DNA of 64,000 bases from contig NC_031479.1 in assembly GCF_000006565.2 (NCBI RefSeq), positions 1 to 64,000 of the forward strand. The letters run 5' to 3'. Each line of letters starts with the position of its first letter. Within the stretch, counting starts at the first letter, position 1. Positions 49,306 through 61,375 of the stretch are shown here, one piece after another. Below the pieces are notes generated by a model. It saw only the letters and a program-made list of their open reading frames with translations. It had not been told where the DNA came from and did no database searches. The DNA is from Toxoplasma gondii ME49 (Eukaryota > Apicomplexa > Conoidasida > Eucoccidiorida > Sarcocystidae). Position numbers and translations under genes: made by a program.

Positions 49306-49884
49306 ATGGTACCCAACTGTAGGCAACCATCAAAGTACCAGAAGCCATGTGATCTATATTCGACTACAGGTTCAGATCTTGAAATTCTTTTTTACCCGAC
49401 CCAAGGTCTATGGTGCTACAGTCGGCCCCCCCAGATACACAGCAAAGGCCACTCGGTCGTAACTGCCCTGGTAGCAAAAGGAGAGATACATATTGCTGGA
49501 CTCCGTCTACTACGAACCGTGCTGCTTCACCTGACACCACAGCATTGGAAGGCCGGTTCGCACTCCCTCCTGCCCAACCTCACAGCAGTAACCTGCATCA
49601 ACGTCGCCTACTCTCGACGGCTGACGAGAGACGCGATGCCAAATCAGACGACTAGCGATGAACACAATGCAGACGGAACCCCGCCCTTCCCCCGTGACCA
49701 CAGCAGTACCAGAGCGCCCCTTCAGACACGTCAGTGAATACCACAACGTTCAGACCATTCGCAACAGATATCGAGCAAAAATGGCAGATGATGATGACCA
49801 ACCCTCATGGGATGTCCCATCTCACGATATGCTTGCGGAGCCTCAACATGTACTCAAAATATCACCTCTAGAACCAGCGCGAAA
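49306..49884. repeat. Non-satellite cassette interrupting the array
   Basis: Begins inside a monomer after GTAAACGCGTTGCTGATGG and returns to satellite after CCAGCGCGAAAT. The right part repeats 39189-39511. The left part (about 49306-49561) is otherwise found only at 51396-51651. It is open on the plus strand as 49300-49737 and 49658-50059. No coding family recognised. Confidence 0.9.
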
Positions 49885-51395
49885 TTCCGTACTCCCGTTG
49901 GCTGGCGAAACCAAACGACGCCGACCCACACAACATGTGGTAAACGCGTTGTGCATACTAGGCGTCCACAGCCACAGAAACGTCCGACCGCGCCATCGGA
50001 TATACTGGTGCTGTCCACTGCATCTAGACTGTCCTTCAAAGCCGACGCGACGTAGGTAGTGCTAGTCTCTGACAGCTAAAAAAAACCACGCCCGAGCATC
50101 TAGTGACGCAATGATCCTGGGAAAAAAACCCCGCCACCCATCCCAAAGAATCGCAGTGCGGTCGGAAAGAAACTCCGTACCCGCATTGGCTGGCAAAACC
50201 CAACGACGCCGACCGAGACAACATGCGGTGAACGCGTTGCTCATACTAGGCATCCACAGCCACAGAAACGTCCGACCGCGCCTTCGCATATAGTGGCGCT
50301 CTCTACTGTATATAGGCTGTGGATCAAAGCCAATGGGACGTAGGTACTGCTAGTCTCTGACAACTAAGAAGAACCACGCCCGAGCATCTGGTGACGCAAT
50401 AATCCTCTGAAACAAATCGCGCCCCCCATCCAAAAGAATCAAAAATGCAGCCAGAAAAGAATTCCGTACTCCGGTTGGCTGGCGAAACCCACGACGCCGA
50501 CCGAGACAACATGCGGTGAACACGTTGCTCATACGAGGCGTCCACAGCCACAAAAAAGTCCGACATCGCCTTCGTACATATTGGCGAACCCCACTGCATC
50601 TAGACTGTCCTTCAGAGCCAACGCGACGTACGTAGTGCTAGTGTCAGACTGCTAAAATAAACAAAGCCGGAAAATCTAGTGACACGGTGACCTCGCGAAG
50701 CAACTGTCGTCCCCCATCCAAAAGCATCGAATTGCAGCCAGAAAAAAATCCCGTACCCGCATCGGCTGCCGAAACCCACGACGCCGACCGAGACAACATG
50801 CGGTAAACGCGATGCTCATCCTAGGTGTTCACAGCCACAAAAACATCCAACATCGCCTTGGCATATAATACTGGCACTCTCCACTGCATCTAGACTGTCC
50901 TTCACAGCCAACGCGACGTAGGCACTGCTAGACTCTGACTGCTAAAAAAAAACAACGCCGGAGAATCTAGAGACGCGGTGACCTCGCTAAGCAACTCTGG
51001 ACCCCCATCCAAGAGCATCGCAACGCAGGCAGCGAGATACTCCGAACCCGCATCGGCTCGCGAAACCCACGCCGCCGACCCAGGCAACAACCGCTGAACG
51101 CGTTGGTCATACTAGGCGTCCTCAGCCACAAAAACACCCGACAGCGCCATCGGATATACTGGTGCTGTCCACTGCATCTAGACTGTCCTTCAAAGCCGAC
51201 GCGACGTAGGTACTGCTAGTCTCTGACAGCTAAAAAAAACAACGCCCGAGCATCTAGTGACGCAATGATCCTGGGAAACAAACCTCGCCCCCCATCCCAA
51301 AGAATCGCAATGCAGTCGGAAAGAAACTCCGTACTTCCGTTGGCTGCCGAAACCCACGACGCCGACCCACACAACATGCGGTAAACGCGTTGCTG
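49885..51395. repeat. Satellite array, ~287-bp monomers, block 2
   Basis: About five monomers of the same satellite, with the landmark GCGACGTAGG at 50046, 50336, 50623 (variant TACGTAG), 50915 and 51203. Same orientation as block 1. Ends at the same junction into the cassette as block 1. Confidence 0.95.
50055..50718. repeat. 664-bp near-identical duplication inside the array, copy 2
   Basis: Second copy of 48543-49206. It ends at CCCCCATCC, after which the two sites continue with different monomer subtypes. Confidence 0.9.
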
Positions 51396-51820
51396 ATGGT
51401 ACCCAACTGTAGGCAACCATCAAAGTACCAGAAGCCATGTGATCTATATTCGACTACAGGTTCAGATCTTGAAATTCTTTTTTACCCGACCCAAGGTCTA
51501 TAGTGCTACAGTCGGCCCCCCCAGATACACAGCAAAGGCCACTCGGTCGTAACTGCCCTGGTAGCAAAAGGAGAGATACATATTGCTGGACTCCATCTAC
51601 TACGAACCGTGCTGCTTCACCTGACACCACAGCATTGGAAGGCCGGTTCGCACTCCCTCCTGCCCAACCTCACAGCAGTAACCTGCATCAACGTCGCCTA
51701 CTCTCGACGGCTGACGAGAGACGCGATGCCAAATCAGACGACTAGCGATGAACACAATGCAGACGGAACCCCACCCTTCCCCCGTGACCACAGCAGTACC
51801 AGAGCGCCCCTTCAGACACT
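51396..51820. repeat. Truncated second cassette at the right array edge
   Basis: Near-identical to 49306-49730 (offset 2090 bp). It stops at CCTTCAGACAC, where the other copies continue into a longer shared segment and then satellite. Here the sequence switches to the diverged repeat mosaic, so this is the right breakpoint of the array. Confidence 0.92.
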
Positions 51821-54800
51821 ACAACTGAGGAGGGCTTTTTCTACACTATTGCGCGTTTTCAGTAGGGAGTAGATGCTGGTGGTTGCTGTCTACAAGGGGT
51901 CGTGCTGCCTCTGATATGTATCGGGCGGCGGAAGATTGGCGCCGACTGTTTCTGAATACTGTGCTTTTAACATTGCATGAAGGGTGCATAGTGCTGATGT
52001 CTGAGAAAGCCCGAGGTGTCACCTCGTAGGACATACGACGAAGACGTTATCAAAGCAGCTCGCCGATAGCCACGCCAACGGCACGCATCCATCGGCTACA
52101 CAAGTGAGAATCTCTGTACGGCGTATGTTTTGCGAGATTGACACAAGGTAGATACTACTAGACGCCGTCTATGAACAAGGCTCTGGCGATAACGTGATCC
52201 TCGGATGGCGGATTTGTGCCTTCGCATTCTGAGCAACGCCACTGAAACTCTCATGTCGAGTTCTCACGCGCAGCCTCTGTCGAGAGATACCAGACCGGGT
52301 TGTGACTTGGGATGAAGGAGCTGCTGCAGCTCGTTCATTGACAAGTCTATAGCTCATCGGCGTGAGCGTGCAAACGCCAAATATATACGCTGGCAACGCA
52401 CCGACCCGCCCGATTTCACACCGACACCTCGACACGGCCTCCAACCAACGCCTCTCCATTCTCTGGTTGTACACACCCCCAGCTCATCGACACTCCACGC
52501 CGAAGGCCCATATTCCGTCATCGGAACGAAATCCCGAACTGCTTACATCTGCTGCCTAAACACGAATCACAGAGGACGCTGTTATGCGGTGCGACAAAGA
52601 AACAGCCAGCTCCACTTGGAACACAGGATCCCTAAACACGAACATCTGACTCCGGTGTGCCGCCTCTGTTGTCACTAGGCTCGCGCTGCCCCTGACATAT
52701 TGCAACTCAGTACATAAAAATTGGTGTCGATGCAGACGGGTAAGACATTGACCACGCGGCAACGAATTGCACAGCGCTGCTCCACCCCCCAGCCTATCAG
52801 CACGTGCGTCGCAAAGTCACTCGAGTAGGCATGCCAATGTCATGCGACCCAACCACCCGCTCTCGTCCCTAACTCCATGTGTAGACAGACCTCGAATTCC
52901 CCCGCAGGTCGCCACCACAAAAACTCGCACGAAAGAGCGTTCCATACCACAACACACAGAGACCACCTCCCGTCGTCCCTGCATGCCACTTGTCACTCCT
53001 GCTTCAGTATGAGTGCTCAATTGAATCGTACGAGTATGGTCAAAAGCCTACCAACTAGTGGAAATCACACACGGAAATCACACACATTCGCGGTACATTT
53101 CGTGCACCAGGAGGGATGCCCGTAACTGCGAGACGTCTGGAAGAATGCTTAAAACCCACCTGCGACTAGACGGCACATAATGCCAGCTGTGTTGAAGAAA
53201 CGTGCGGGTACTAACGCAGCAAGGTTGCCTAAGGGGCTCCGGTCCAAAATCAGTACACAGGAGAGAAAACGGGGGAGCTGAGTAGATTCTGATTACTGGT
53301 GTTCAACTTGCAAATGAACTCCTGATGTCGCCTGTCAAAAATGACTTGCACGAACATATGTGCACTTCTCCATTTGTGTACACGTCTCGACTCATCACCA
53401 GATGCTCCTCATCCTTACGAACCCGGAGTCCACGGTTTGAAAAACGCCTGCTCCCATTCATGTATAACATGACGGTCTTGAAGCTCCACGTGGGACCTCC
53501 ACCCGAGCGTGGCCCCGCGTTTACTGCGGGACCTCCGCGAACTCATGAAAGACTTCATGGAACGACTCTCGGGAACGAAATGAACAGGAGGCGCGAATCC
53601 AGACACTGATATGAGCTCAGCCTGTCTCCACTGTTACGCGAGGATCGGGTGGTTCAAGTTTCTGCCGCGTAACAAGCCTCCTACTTGGTATGGAAGACCT
53701 CGTTAGTGTCCGCGACCCGTAAGGATGATTCACGACACATACAGCTTTCCGTTGACGGCCTGAGTCCAGCGAAAAACTGGCCAATGGCAAAACATCTCGG
53801 ATTCCCGACACCTCATTCTAATCGTCGGTACTAAAGGTCATGTGCAGAGTGCGTACAGTCAGTAGCTGCCAGAGATCGCGGTAGAGCGCGCAAAGGGTGT
53901 GGGGCTGAAACGTAGCCGACCGCCTCCACCTCCGTCCCGACTGTCCCCTGGTTGCCTTCTCTTGCAACGGTCCAAAAGCAATACGTTATCCGGTTCGCGA
54001 ACGCCAAGATGCGACTCCAAAGCGTAGCCACCATTGTCGACAGCGGCCGAAGAAGACACCCGACTCGTCGGTCACACCAGCATACAGCGCTCCAACGTTC
54101 ACACACTCCAGTGGCTTCTCGGCTTCATCTCGAGCTCGCTACGTACCCTCAAACCCTGAACGAGAAACACACAACGGAACGACCATATGAGCACCTTCAG
54201 TCCCACCTGGCTGACATCTAGTCATGCAATGTTGGCATCGGAGTGTCGCATCTTTAGCAACTGGGCTTCGCCCGCGGTTCCACAGCGCAGCGAACGCCAA
54301 AACATCGATGTTGACGACGTCGACTAGCCGCACATCACTCACATCCACTTTGCCGTTGCCGCCATGCTAAGAGGCACACCATCCTCGACAAGGCCATATA
54401 AAAGCTCTGCAAGTATCATTGGACTGACAACAACACAAAGAACTTATGACTCCCTCTCTCTGTTCGGTCCCTTTGCTCGCCCCTGCAGCGACACCACATA
54501 CAACACTTCACCCCAGTGTTCTGGCCCATTTACTCCCGCCACGTATAGCACCTGTCAGCGGCCTCAATAGAAAGATCACACAAACAGAGTACGACGCGAC
54601 ATTGCGGACGCCTCAAACCTCATTCCCTACACCGACCGGAAAGTTCACGTGAAGGTTCCGTACTTGTCGCGACTGCCGAAACCGTGGTGCCCCCTCAAGA
54701 GATTTGGTAAGAAGGTATGGCCGCCGCCGCTCGTCAGTGCTTGCCCCTTCTGCTACGTAGCCTGCTTTGGCAGCCCTTCAAATCAACGTGGCGCCAGCAC

Positions 54801-55013
54801 CCCGACTAAATTGCACATGACGAATTGCTGGGCCCTCTCGCGCGCAGTCCGCCAATTCGTCAAGCAATAAATTTACAACCCATCACGAACCCTAAATTCC
54901 TAGTGACGTACGTCCTGTGCCTGAGCACGGAAAAGAACGAAGACGCGGCCACAAATACTACATCAGGCGTTTCAAATCCGTCGAAGAAAAAACGCGGAGC
55001 TCCTCTCGTGACG

Positions 55014-55380
55014 GCCTCTGAGGCTCGCCTCGTTTCCCACTTACTGCTTGCTTCCCGGAACGTATTCCATCGCGCCGTGGAAGGCCTGTCACTGATGCGC
55101 ATACTGCATAGTGGACACGCAACGCCCAGAGAATACACAAATCGCTTCCCTCATGGTAACATTCAGATCCCTGTTGAACCCATCTCCCCCCATACGCCAT
55201 GCCACATACACCAATGCGACACTTCTGAACCCTTCCCAGCCCCGATCCCTTGCCACCCCCCCCATTTAATCGCCCAGCCCACACAGGTATCTTGTCCAGG
55301 CGACCCTACGAGTTTCAGACTTTTTCGTCAAGAGCCACGAACAACTAGTACCGTCACCCTCGTTTGGCAGCTGTCAGCCT
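55014..55380. repeat. 367-bp duplication, copy 1
   Basis: Closely matches 56547-56917 (offset 1533-1537 bp) with a handful of substitutions and a C-run length difference. Both ends are abrupt. Confidence 0.92.
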
Positions 55381-55692
55381 CGCTGTGACTGACGATATTC
55401 CCGATTCACCGAGGTCCCGATAACCACTGATCCGAGAAGTCTTCAACAAAAAGTCAAATGGATGCATCGTCATGTGAATCAACACCAGGTAACCACAAGG
55501 ACAGGAACCCGAAAGTCCCTTCTGCTAAAACCGCATCTCATGCGCAACAACAGCACGCTGTACAACTGTTACGAGTCACAATTTTCCGCAGATCAGTCAG
55601 ACATCGTGGACCGCTGGTATGAGAGCAGAACTCAACAAGGCTCCGAATCCCATGCAAACCAGGTCTTTTTCCCAAAAAGCCCCTCAAAACGC

Positions 55693-55712
55693 TGCCTGCC
55701 TGCCTGCCTGCA
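55693..55712. repeat. Short TGCC microsatellite
   Basis: About four to five tandem TGCC tetranucleotides within otherwise complex sequence. Confidence 0.85.
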
Positions 55713-56546
55713 TATGGCTGCTTTCTTCACGGCATCAGCCGCCCTGCTAGAAAATCACAAAGGAACGAACGTCCTTCCACAGACAGCAGACACCACGACG
55801 CGCATCAATCCATCACATGGCCTTCCGGTTCAACTGCCACCGAGCCTCTTTGGTGAGAACGTAGCAAATCAATGAGAGATTAGATGGAAAGCAAAGATCA
55901 GGGAAGAAGCGAGTTGGGCAAGCGCAGCCAGCTGCAAATTTGAGATTCCCCCCGTCACTTCTTGTCAGCCAGGGCGCTCTGCTACGTTGAGTGTTCACGA
56001 AAAGGAGCGTCACATGCTCCCTCGGTTCCCGGCACCACAGGTCGGTGCTGCAGGTCTACATCGAACATGAATCCTTGCCTGTGGCAAACCCCTGCAGACT
56101 CCCGATACTTCATTCGCAATAGTGCCACCAAACCTCGCGTTAGAGGGCTTACCTGCACCGGCTGATGAAAATACCAGTTGGTCCTGTATTGCAACGGTAG
56201 AATAGAGGCGTTTCTACAGAACCTGACCCGAAGTCACGACTCTCAACAATAACAACGCACGGGACGCTTACGAAGCCACAATGCAGGCAGCGCACCGACA
56301 TTCGCGGGTGGTTCCGACGCACTGCTTTCTGGTCCTCCAATCACTCACATGCCTCCGGCCCTGCTCGACTCAGTCAAATCGTTAGGCGACGCTTCCCCAC
56401 AACGCATCAGTTTCTTCTCAAACAACCTATTTCTCCCTGCTTACCGACTAGGTAAGTATCCAATAAAGGCAACGGTTTGGCGGGCGTGATGCTGAGAAAA
56501 AACCCAAGAAAATCTGAAACGAAGAGCAACTTCTATCGCTCTGATG

Positions 56547-56917
56547 GCATCAGAGGATCGCCTCGTTTCCCAATTACTGCTTGCTTCCCGGAACGTATTC
56601 CATCGCGCCGTGGAAGGCCTGTCACTGATGCGCATACTGCATAGTGGACACGCAACGCCCAGAGAATACACAAATCGCTTCCCTCATGGTAACATTCAGA
56701 TCCCTGTTGAACCCATCTCCCCCCATACGCCATGCCACATACACCAATGCGACACTTCTGAACCCTTACCAGCCCCGATCCCTTGGTACCCCCCCCCCCC
56801 ATTTAATCGCCCAGCCCACACAGGTATCTTGTCCAGGCGACCCTACGAGTTTCAGACTTTTTTGTCCAGAGCCACGAACAACTAGTACCGTCACCCTCGT
56901 TTGGCAGCTGTCAGCCT
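56547..56917. repeat. 367-bp duplication, copy 2
   Basis: Second copy of 55014-55380. It contains a longer run of C (about 56788-56800). The antisense frame beginning MYSLGVACPLCSM appears in both copies simply because the DNA is duplicated. Confidence 0.92.
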
Positions 56918-59900
56918 TTCCATGGCGACGAGGACATGCTTTTGATGCATCATCTCCCTCCAAAACACCGTCTAATGTTTCGTGTACAATCGAGTTGTAT
57001 TGCGACGAGGTGCTGCTAGTCTGTTGGGAACAGCCCGCATCGCCGCGTTTTTTGTGTCAGACATAGGGCTGGAACAGCGGCGAAGAGACACGAGACATCC
57101 TGAAGCGGAGCCGAGACGTGTTGCAAACCTCACAGCTCATATAGGCAAAACTGTGTCAACAACAACAGCGGCTATGTGTGAGCAATTCCTCACCAAGGTA
57201 AATATGACCAATGCGTTGCGAAGCAGGCGACCAAGCACTGATATGCTTATTAGCATAGAAATGCCCGAGAGGGTTTATCGGAAAACAGGAATGGAGACAA
57301 ACACTGCTAGGAATGATAGAACGACAACAATCGCTCTTCTGAATCCACTCACACTATACAGCAATGTCGACACATTCCATTTCCATAGGGCGCGCGAATA
57401 TATAAGTTAAAACAACGTCTTGCCGTAGACAGGATCAGCACGACGATGGTGGAGCCTCACCATGCACTGTGACTCATGCGCTACTTTCGTGCCGCCGGGA
57501 ACAGAACAAACATATCAGAGACAAAAAGGAGATCCGGAGGTCGAGAAAAAGGCGACTCAAAGCAAACATTGCAACTGAGCTGGAAGAACTTTCGAATCTT
57601 CCCATTTCCATGAAAAGGAAGTTTCGGCAATATACCAACTGGCATTTTACGAAACTTCACACTAGTGGTCCCGACTCAGACGCATGACATCACCTGTAGT
57701 TGCCACTGACGTCCGAGATTAAGGATCGAACCCGGTTCGTGGTATGACGCCCTGAAGAACTGGCACCTCCTCATTTTAAACACTGCTACTGATTCAAGCG
57801 GAGCGATGGCGTACTTGCAGCATCTAACAAAACAGTCGGTGTTCTCATCACCAGACATTAAATGAAGTTTGTGCTGCAGCACTGCACTAGCGGTAATGTC
57901 TGTCGCCCCTCCAACGGCTCGGAACAAGGGGTTTCACAGTCATCACTAATCGAATAGAGCTACCGACACGTGCTCCGCTCCGATAAACTTCGCCACTGCC
58001 CATATGCAAAGCACTCTCATTCGAAAAGAAATGCACTGGCACTTCTTCGATCCACTTCCCTCATTACCTACCAACATCATCTAGACCCGATTAAGCCAAA
58101 GACGCAGAAGGAGCCACATCGTGAGCATATCCACCCTTATGAGAGACTGGGTTCAACCCGCCAGGCTTCCCTGATAATTACGCCTCATCTGACGTGTGAA
58201 ATGACTTTTCAATTCAAAGACATTTCAACTTGCTGCCTAATCCCTACCGCCGATGAATATTGCCGTGCATTGCGCAACCGTCGCCCCTTGCAACACCGCT
58301 TCATTTCTACTGATGGGACTTGTCGTCAGCCTCAGAGTGAACGTAGCACGATGTGGGACATCAATACCATGCTTAACATTTCCTGAACTGTGTTGCTGCG
58401 TCGCCTCACGACGCACAGGGTTCCAACACAAATACTCCTCGAACTAACGCGCTTGCCAAAAAAGAATAACGAACTCCCCCTGTGATCACCCTCTGTCCTC
58501 CGACAGTCTTGCTCTCTTGCGAGTGACTCACCGCTGCGTTTGACACTCTCGTTTAAATGACCACTCTGGACTGAATTGGAAATGCCTGACCTAATGCCTA
58601 CAGTCTGTCAGAAATGAACACAACGCCCTAAATATCGTACAAGAGGAAGCAGACATGGGATTGCGACTCACGTCAGCGTTTGCTGGAAATCAAGTTTCAG
58701 GTTGTTGGTAGATCAAGACACATTTATGGGCAGCGGGAGCGGGACAGAGGGAGTTCCTGCACAGAATCAATACGAATAACGCAGTGTGAATCTTGCGACT
58801 GTTATCAGTAACGTTGCATGGACAAAGGAAAGCATGGTTAGTAACACAAGTGCGGGCACGTCTGCTGGTTCTTTGCACACAGGAAAAAGCGAAATTGCCA
58901 CATTTTCACTTATGCACGGTGTGCTTTCTCGATACAATCCCAGTAGACAGAGCGCCCGAGTTCCTCAGTATAAAACCGTCCTTTCGCACGTATTGCAGGA
59001 CAAGGACAATCAATAAGCTACGGGACCCAAAATCCACATGCATTCCTGCCTCTGTGGGCGCACATAGCATGACAGAACGAGTCACGGGCAAGCAGGCAGC
59101 TGAGAGAATATGAGAAAATCAAAGACGAGACTTGCCCTCGTCGCGACTACCGCCCTGTCTCTTCAATTCTTAGAGAACGATGGCTGCTCTCGTTGCGCTA
59201 CACGATCACACGTTCTAAGGCAGCTCGCGCTAGCTTGCTTCGTAATGACCGTTACGCGGCCTCACGTGTAGCGGCTGCTGTCGACCTCCAATCATGTGAG
59301 CGACGCATTTCTTGATATGACTTCACTGCGGATTCGCACATATTAAATGTACCCACTGCAACAGAACCGTGCACAATGAATGCCTACGAGCATAAGCTGG
59401 CGAAACACACAGTGCCTTCCTCAGACCATCGAGAATGTAAGTGTTGCTAGAGCAGGTCGCCCGTAGTCTAGCCCTCCGCCCGTCCACTGCTTCTGGAATG
59501 CCTTCCAAATCGAACACGTGTCCGTGCCCACTTGCCGCTAGCCGCAACCGAACACTGAAACTCGCCATCGCCATAAACCGCTGTTATAGACACTCACGCG
59601 CGCCAATTCTGCTCGCATACCATTCGTCGGTACCCTCAAAAATTCAATGGCACTCCACCACCACACCGAATCTCCCAACGACATACTTCCTTGACCTGAC
59701 GTAGTCGCCAGAGACGAAGGAGTGTCATTAATCGCTACGCCAACGTTCATAATTGGATGTCCAACACCCTTATAGTGCGCGCCATCGACTAAAGGAACAC
59801 ATCTGCCACTGCCATCATGGCAACATCTAGTCCCTCGCAGAACCCATCCGATAAATGTCACTTCGAATTCAACCTCCTCGACCTCGCGTGACCCTGCGTA

Positions 59901-60879
59901 TCTCCTGGTCCTTGTCCCACACCCTTCCAACCGTCCCTCGCATGCACATATCCGAAAAGGCAACCCCATGAGCATCTGTGCTGATCTACCGAGACGCGAA
60001 CTATTCCTTCCCGCCTCCGACATTATGCGTCACTGTTGCTATCGTGATGAGAGACGCTTCTGACTCATCCTCTCCCCGGAAGACTCCCTTTCGTCGAAAT
60101 TTGCACAATTCCTGCAGCGTTTGCCTACATCCTGTGAAGCAGAACGGGTATGGGCAAAAGTGTTGATTATGGAGACAGCTGCGACCTCTTCCATCATAAC
60201 AAACATACCTAAGGAAACAAAAAGTGTCCGAAGCCACGCCGAGCAACCGTCACGCAACTCGCGCAGCACCGGCACACCGCACAACTATAGAGGCAACAGC
60301 AGATTCCCGGGAATAGTCACGTATCATGCCTCACTGGCGTCAGCTCGAACCACAGTGACACGCCGACCCCAACGGAGACCAGGTACCCTCCTATAGGGAT
60401 GCGGGGTATCTAGTCCTCCTATCCGAACACCACATGCTTGTCAAAACACGTCATTTTCCCGATACCGCCGCCGGTGAGTGACACACAACAGCACATGTGC
60501 GGGAGGTCGACGGCCTGAATCAATCATAAAATCGAGTCAGCTGCGCACGTGCACTTGCCGATGCTCAAACTATCTTTTCAAATATTGTCACGGACATTTG
60601 CGACAATAACGTACCTTCAACGGCTGGCGGAAAACACAGTAACCCGTCCAAAGCACTGCGATGAACGTATTGGTGATGTAGCTTGCCTTTCGTAACCCTG
60701 CCCGCCAACCCCCCTCTTCTGAAGCCCCTCAACACGAGCACGCTTTCAGCGTCGCATTTCCTAATCTGCAAGCCTATGCATCTTCATCTTCAACAGACAC
60801 CCTCACAAACGTCCCGAGGCGGCCACCCCTGTCTGACACAGTTTGCCAATCGCCTCGCCTTCCACCACGCCCCCAACCA

Positions 60880-61375
60880 AGCGGCGGCTCTCCGTCTTCA
60901 TCTAATTCCTCACGACCTACTCCTTGAACCTGAAAACCAAGACGACAAACAATCGACAGGAGCCACGTTGTGAAGACATCGAGGGCCCTCGGACACGGTA
61001 AGCAATGAGACATGCCATGTAGGCGTTCTGATATGGCCTCCTCACTCATGAAGCGACTCGTTAGCAACACGTATGTTCGACCGCACTGTGGAAAACCTGG
61101 TACCCCTGTACACGCCCTCAAGAGGACGCGTCACCCATTCCGACACATCTGGTTCTCGTGCACCGGAACATCCATATCACCAATAATGCTTGCGCCTTCA
61201 GTGTCACTCCCCGGACCCGCATTATGTCCGCACAGACGATATGCGGGCCAAGCGATCTTTGATCTCAGCAGGCAAAATCTTCTGTCGTCGTCCGCGCCCA
61301 CCCACCGTCGGTGTCACTACCCTCCGAAAGCTCCTTTGTCACTATGATTATCCTCCGGAACATCATTTCAACACG
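60880..61375. repeat. ~2.45-kb higher-order repeat, copy 1 conserved part
   Basis: Aligns with about 63305-63870. Shared blocks include TTCTCCGTCTTCA-like, GCCACGTTGTGAAGACA, CCTGGTACCCCTG-like, and CAAAATCTTCTGTCGTCGTC followed by CACCCACCGTCGGTGTCACTA. Identity is highest in the last 110 bp. Confidence 0.85.

Noticed and set aside
39512..51395. CRISPR-like array
   Set aside because: The units are ~287-bp satellite monomers in a telomere-linked eukaryotic context, without short direct repeats separated by unique spacers.
57690..57760. Possible tRNA on the minus strand: GGTTCGATCC B-box match (plus-strand 57723-57732)
   Set aside because: The T-arm stem does not pair (only about 2-3 bp), there is no matching A box at the right distance and no acceptor stem.
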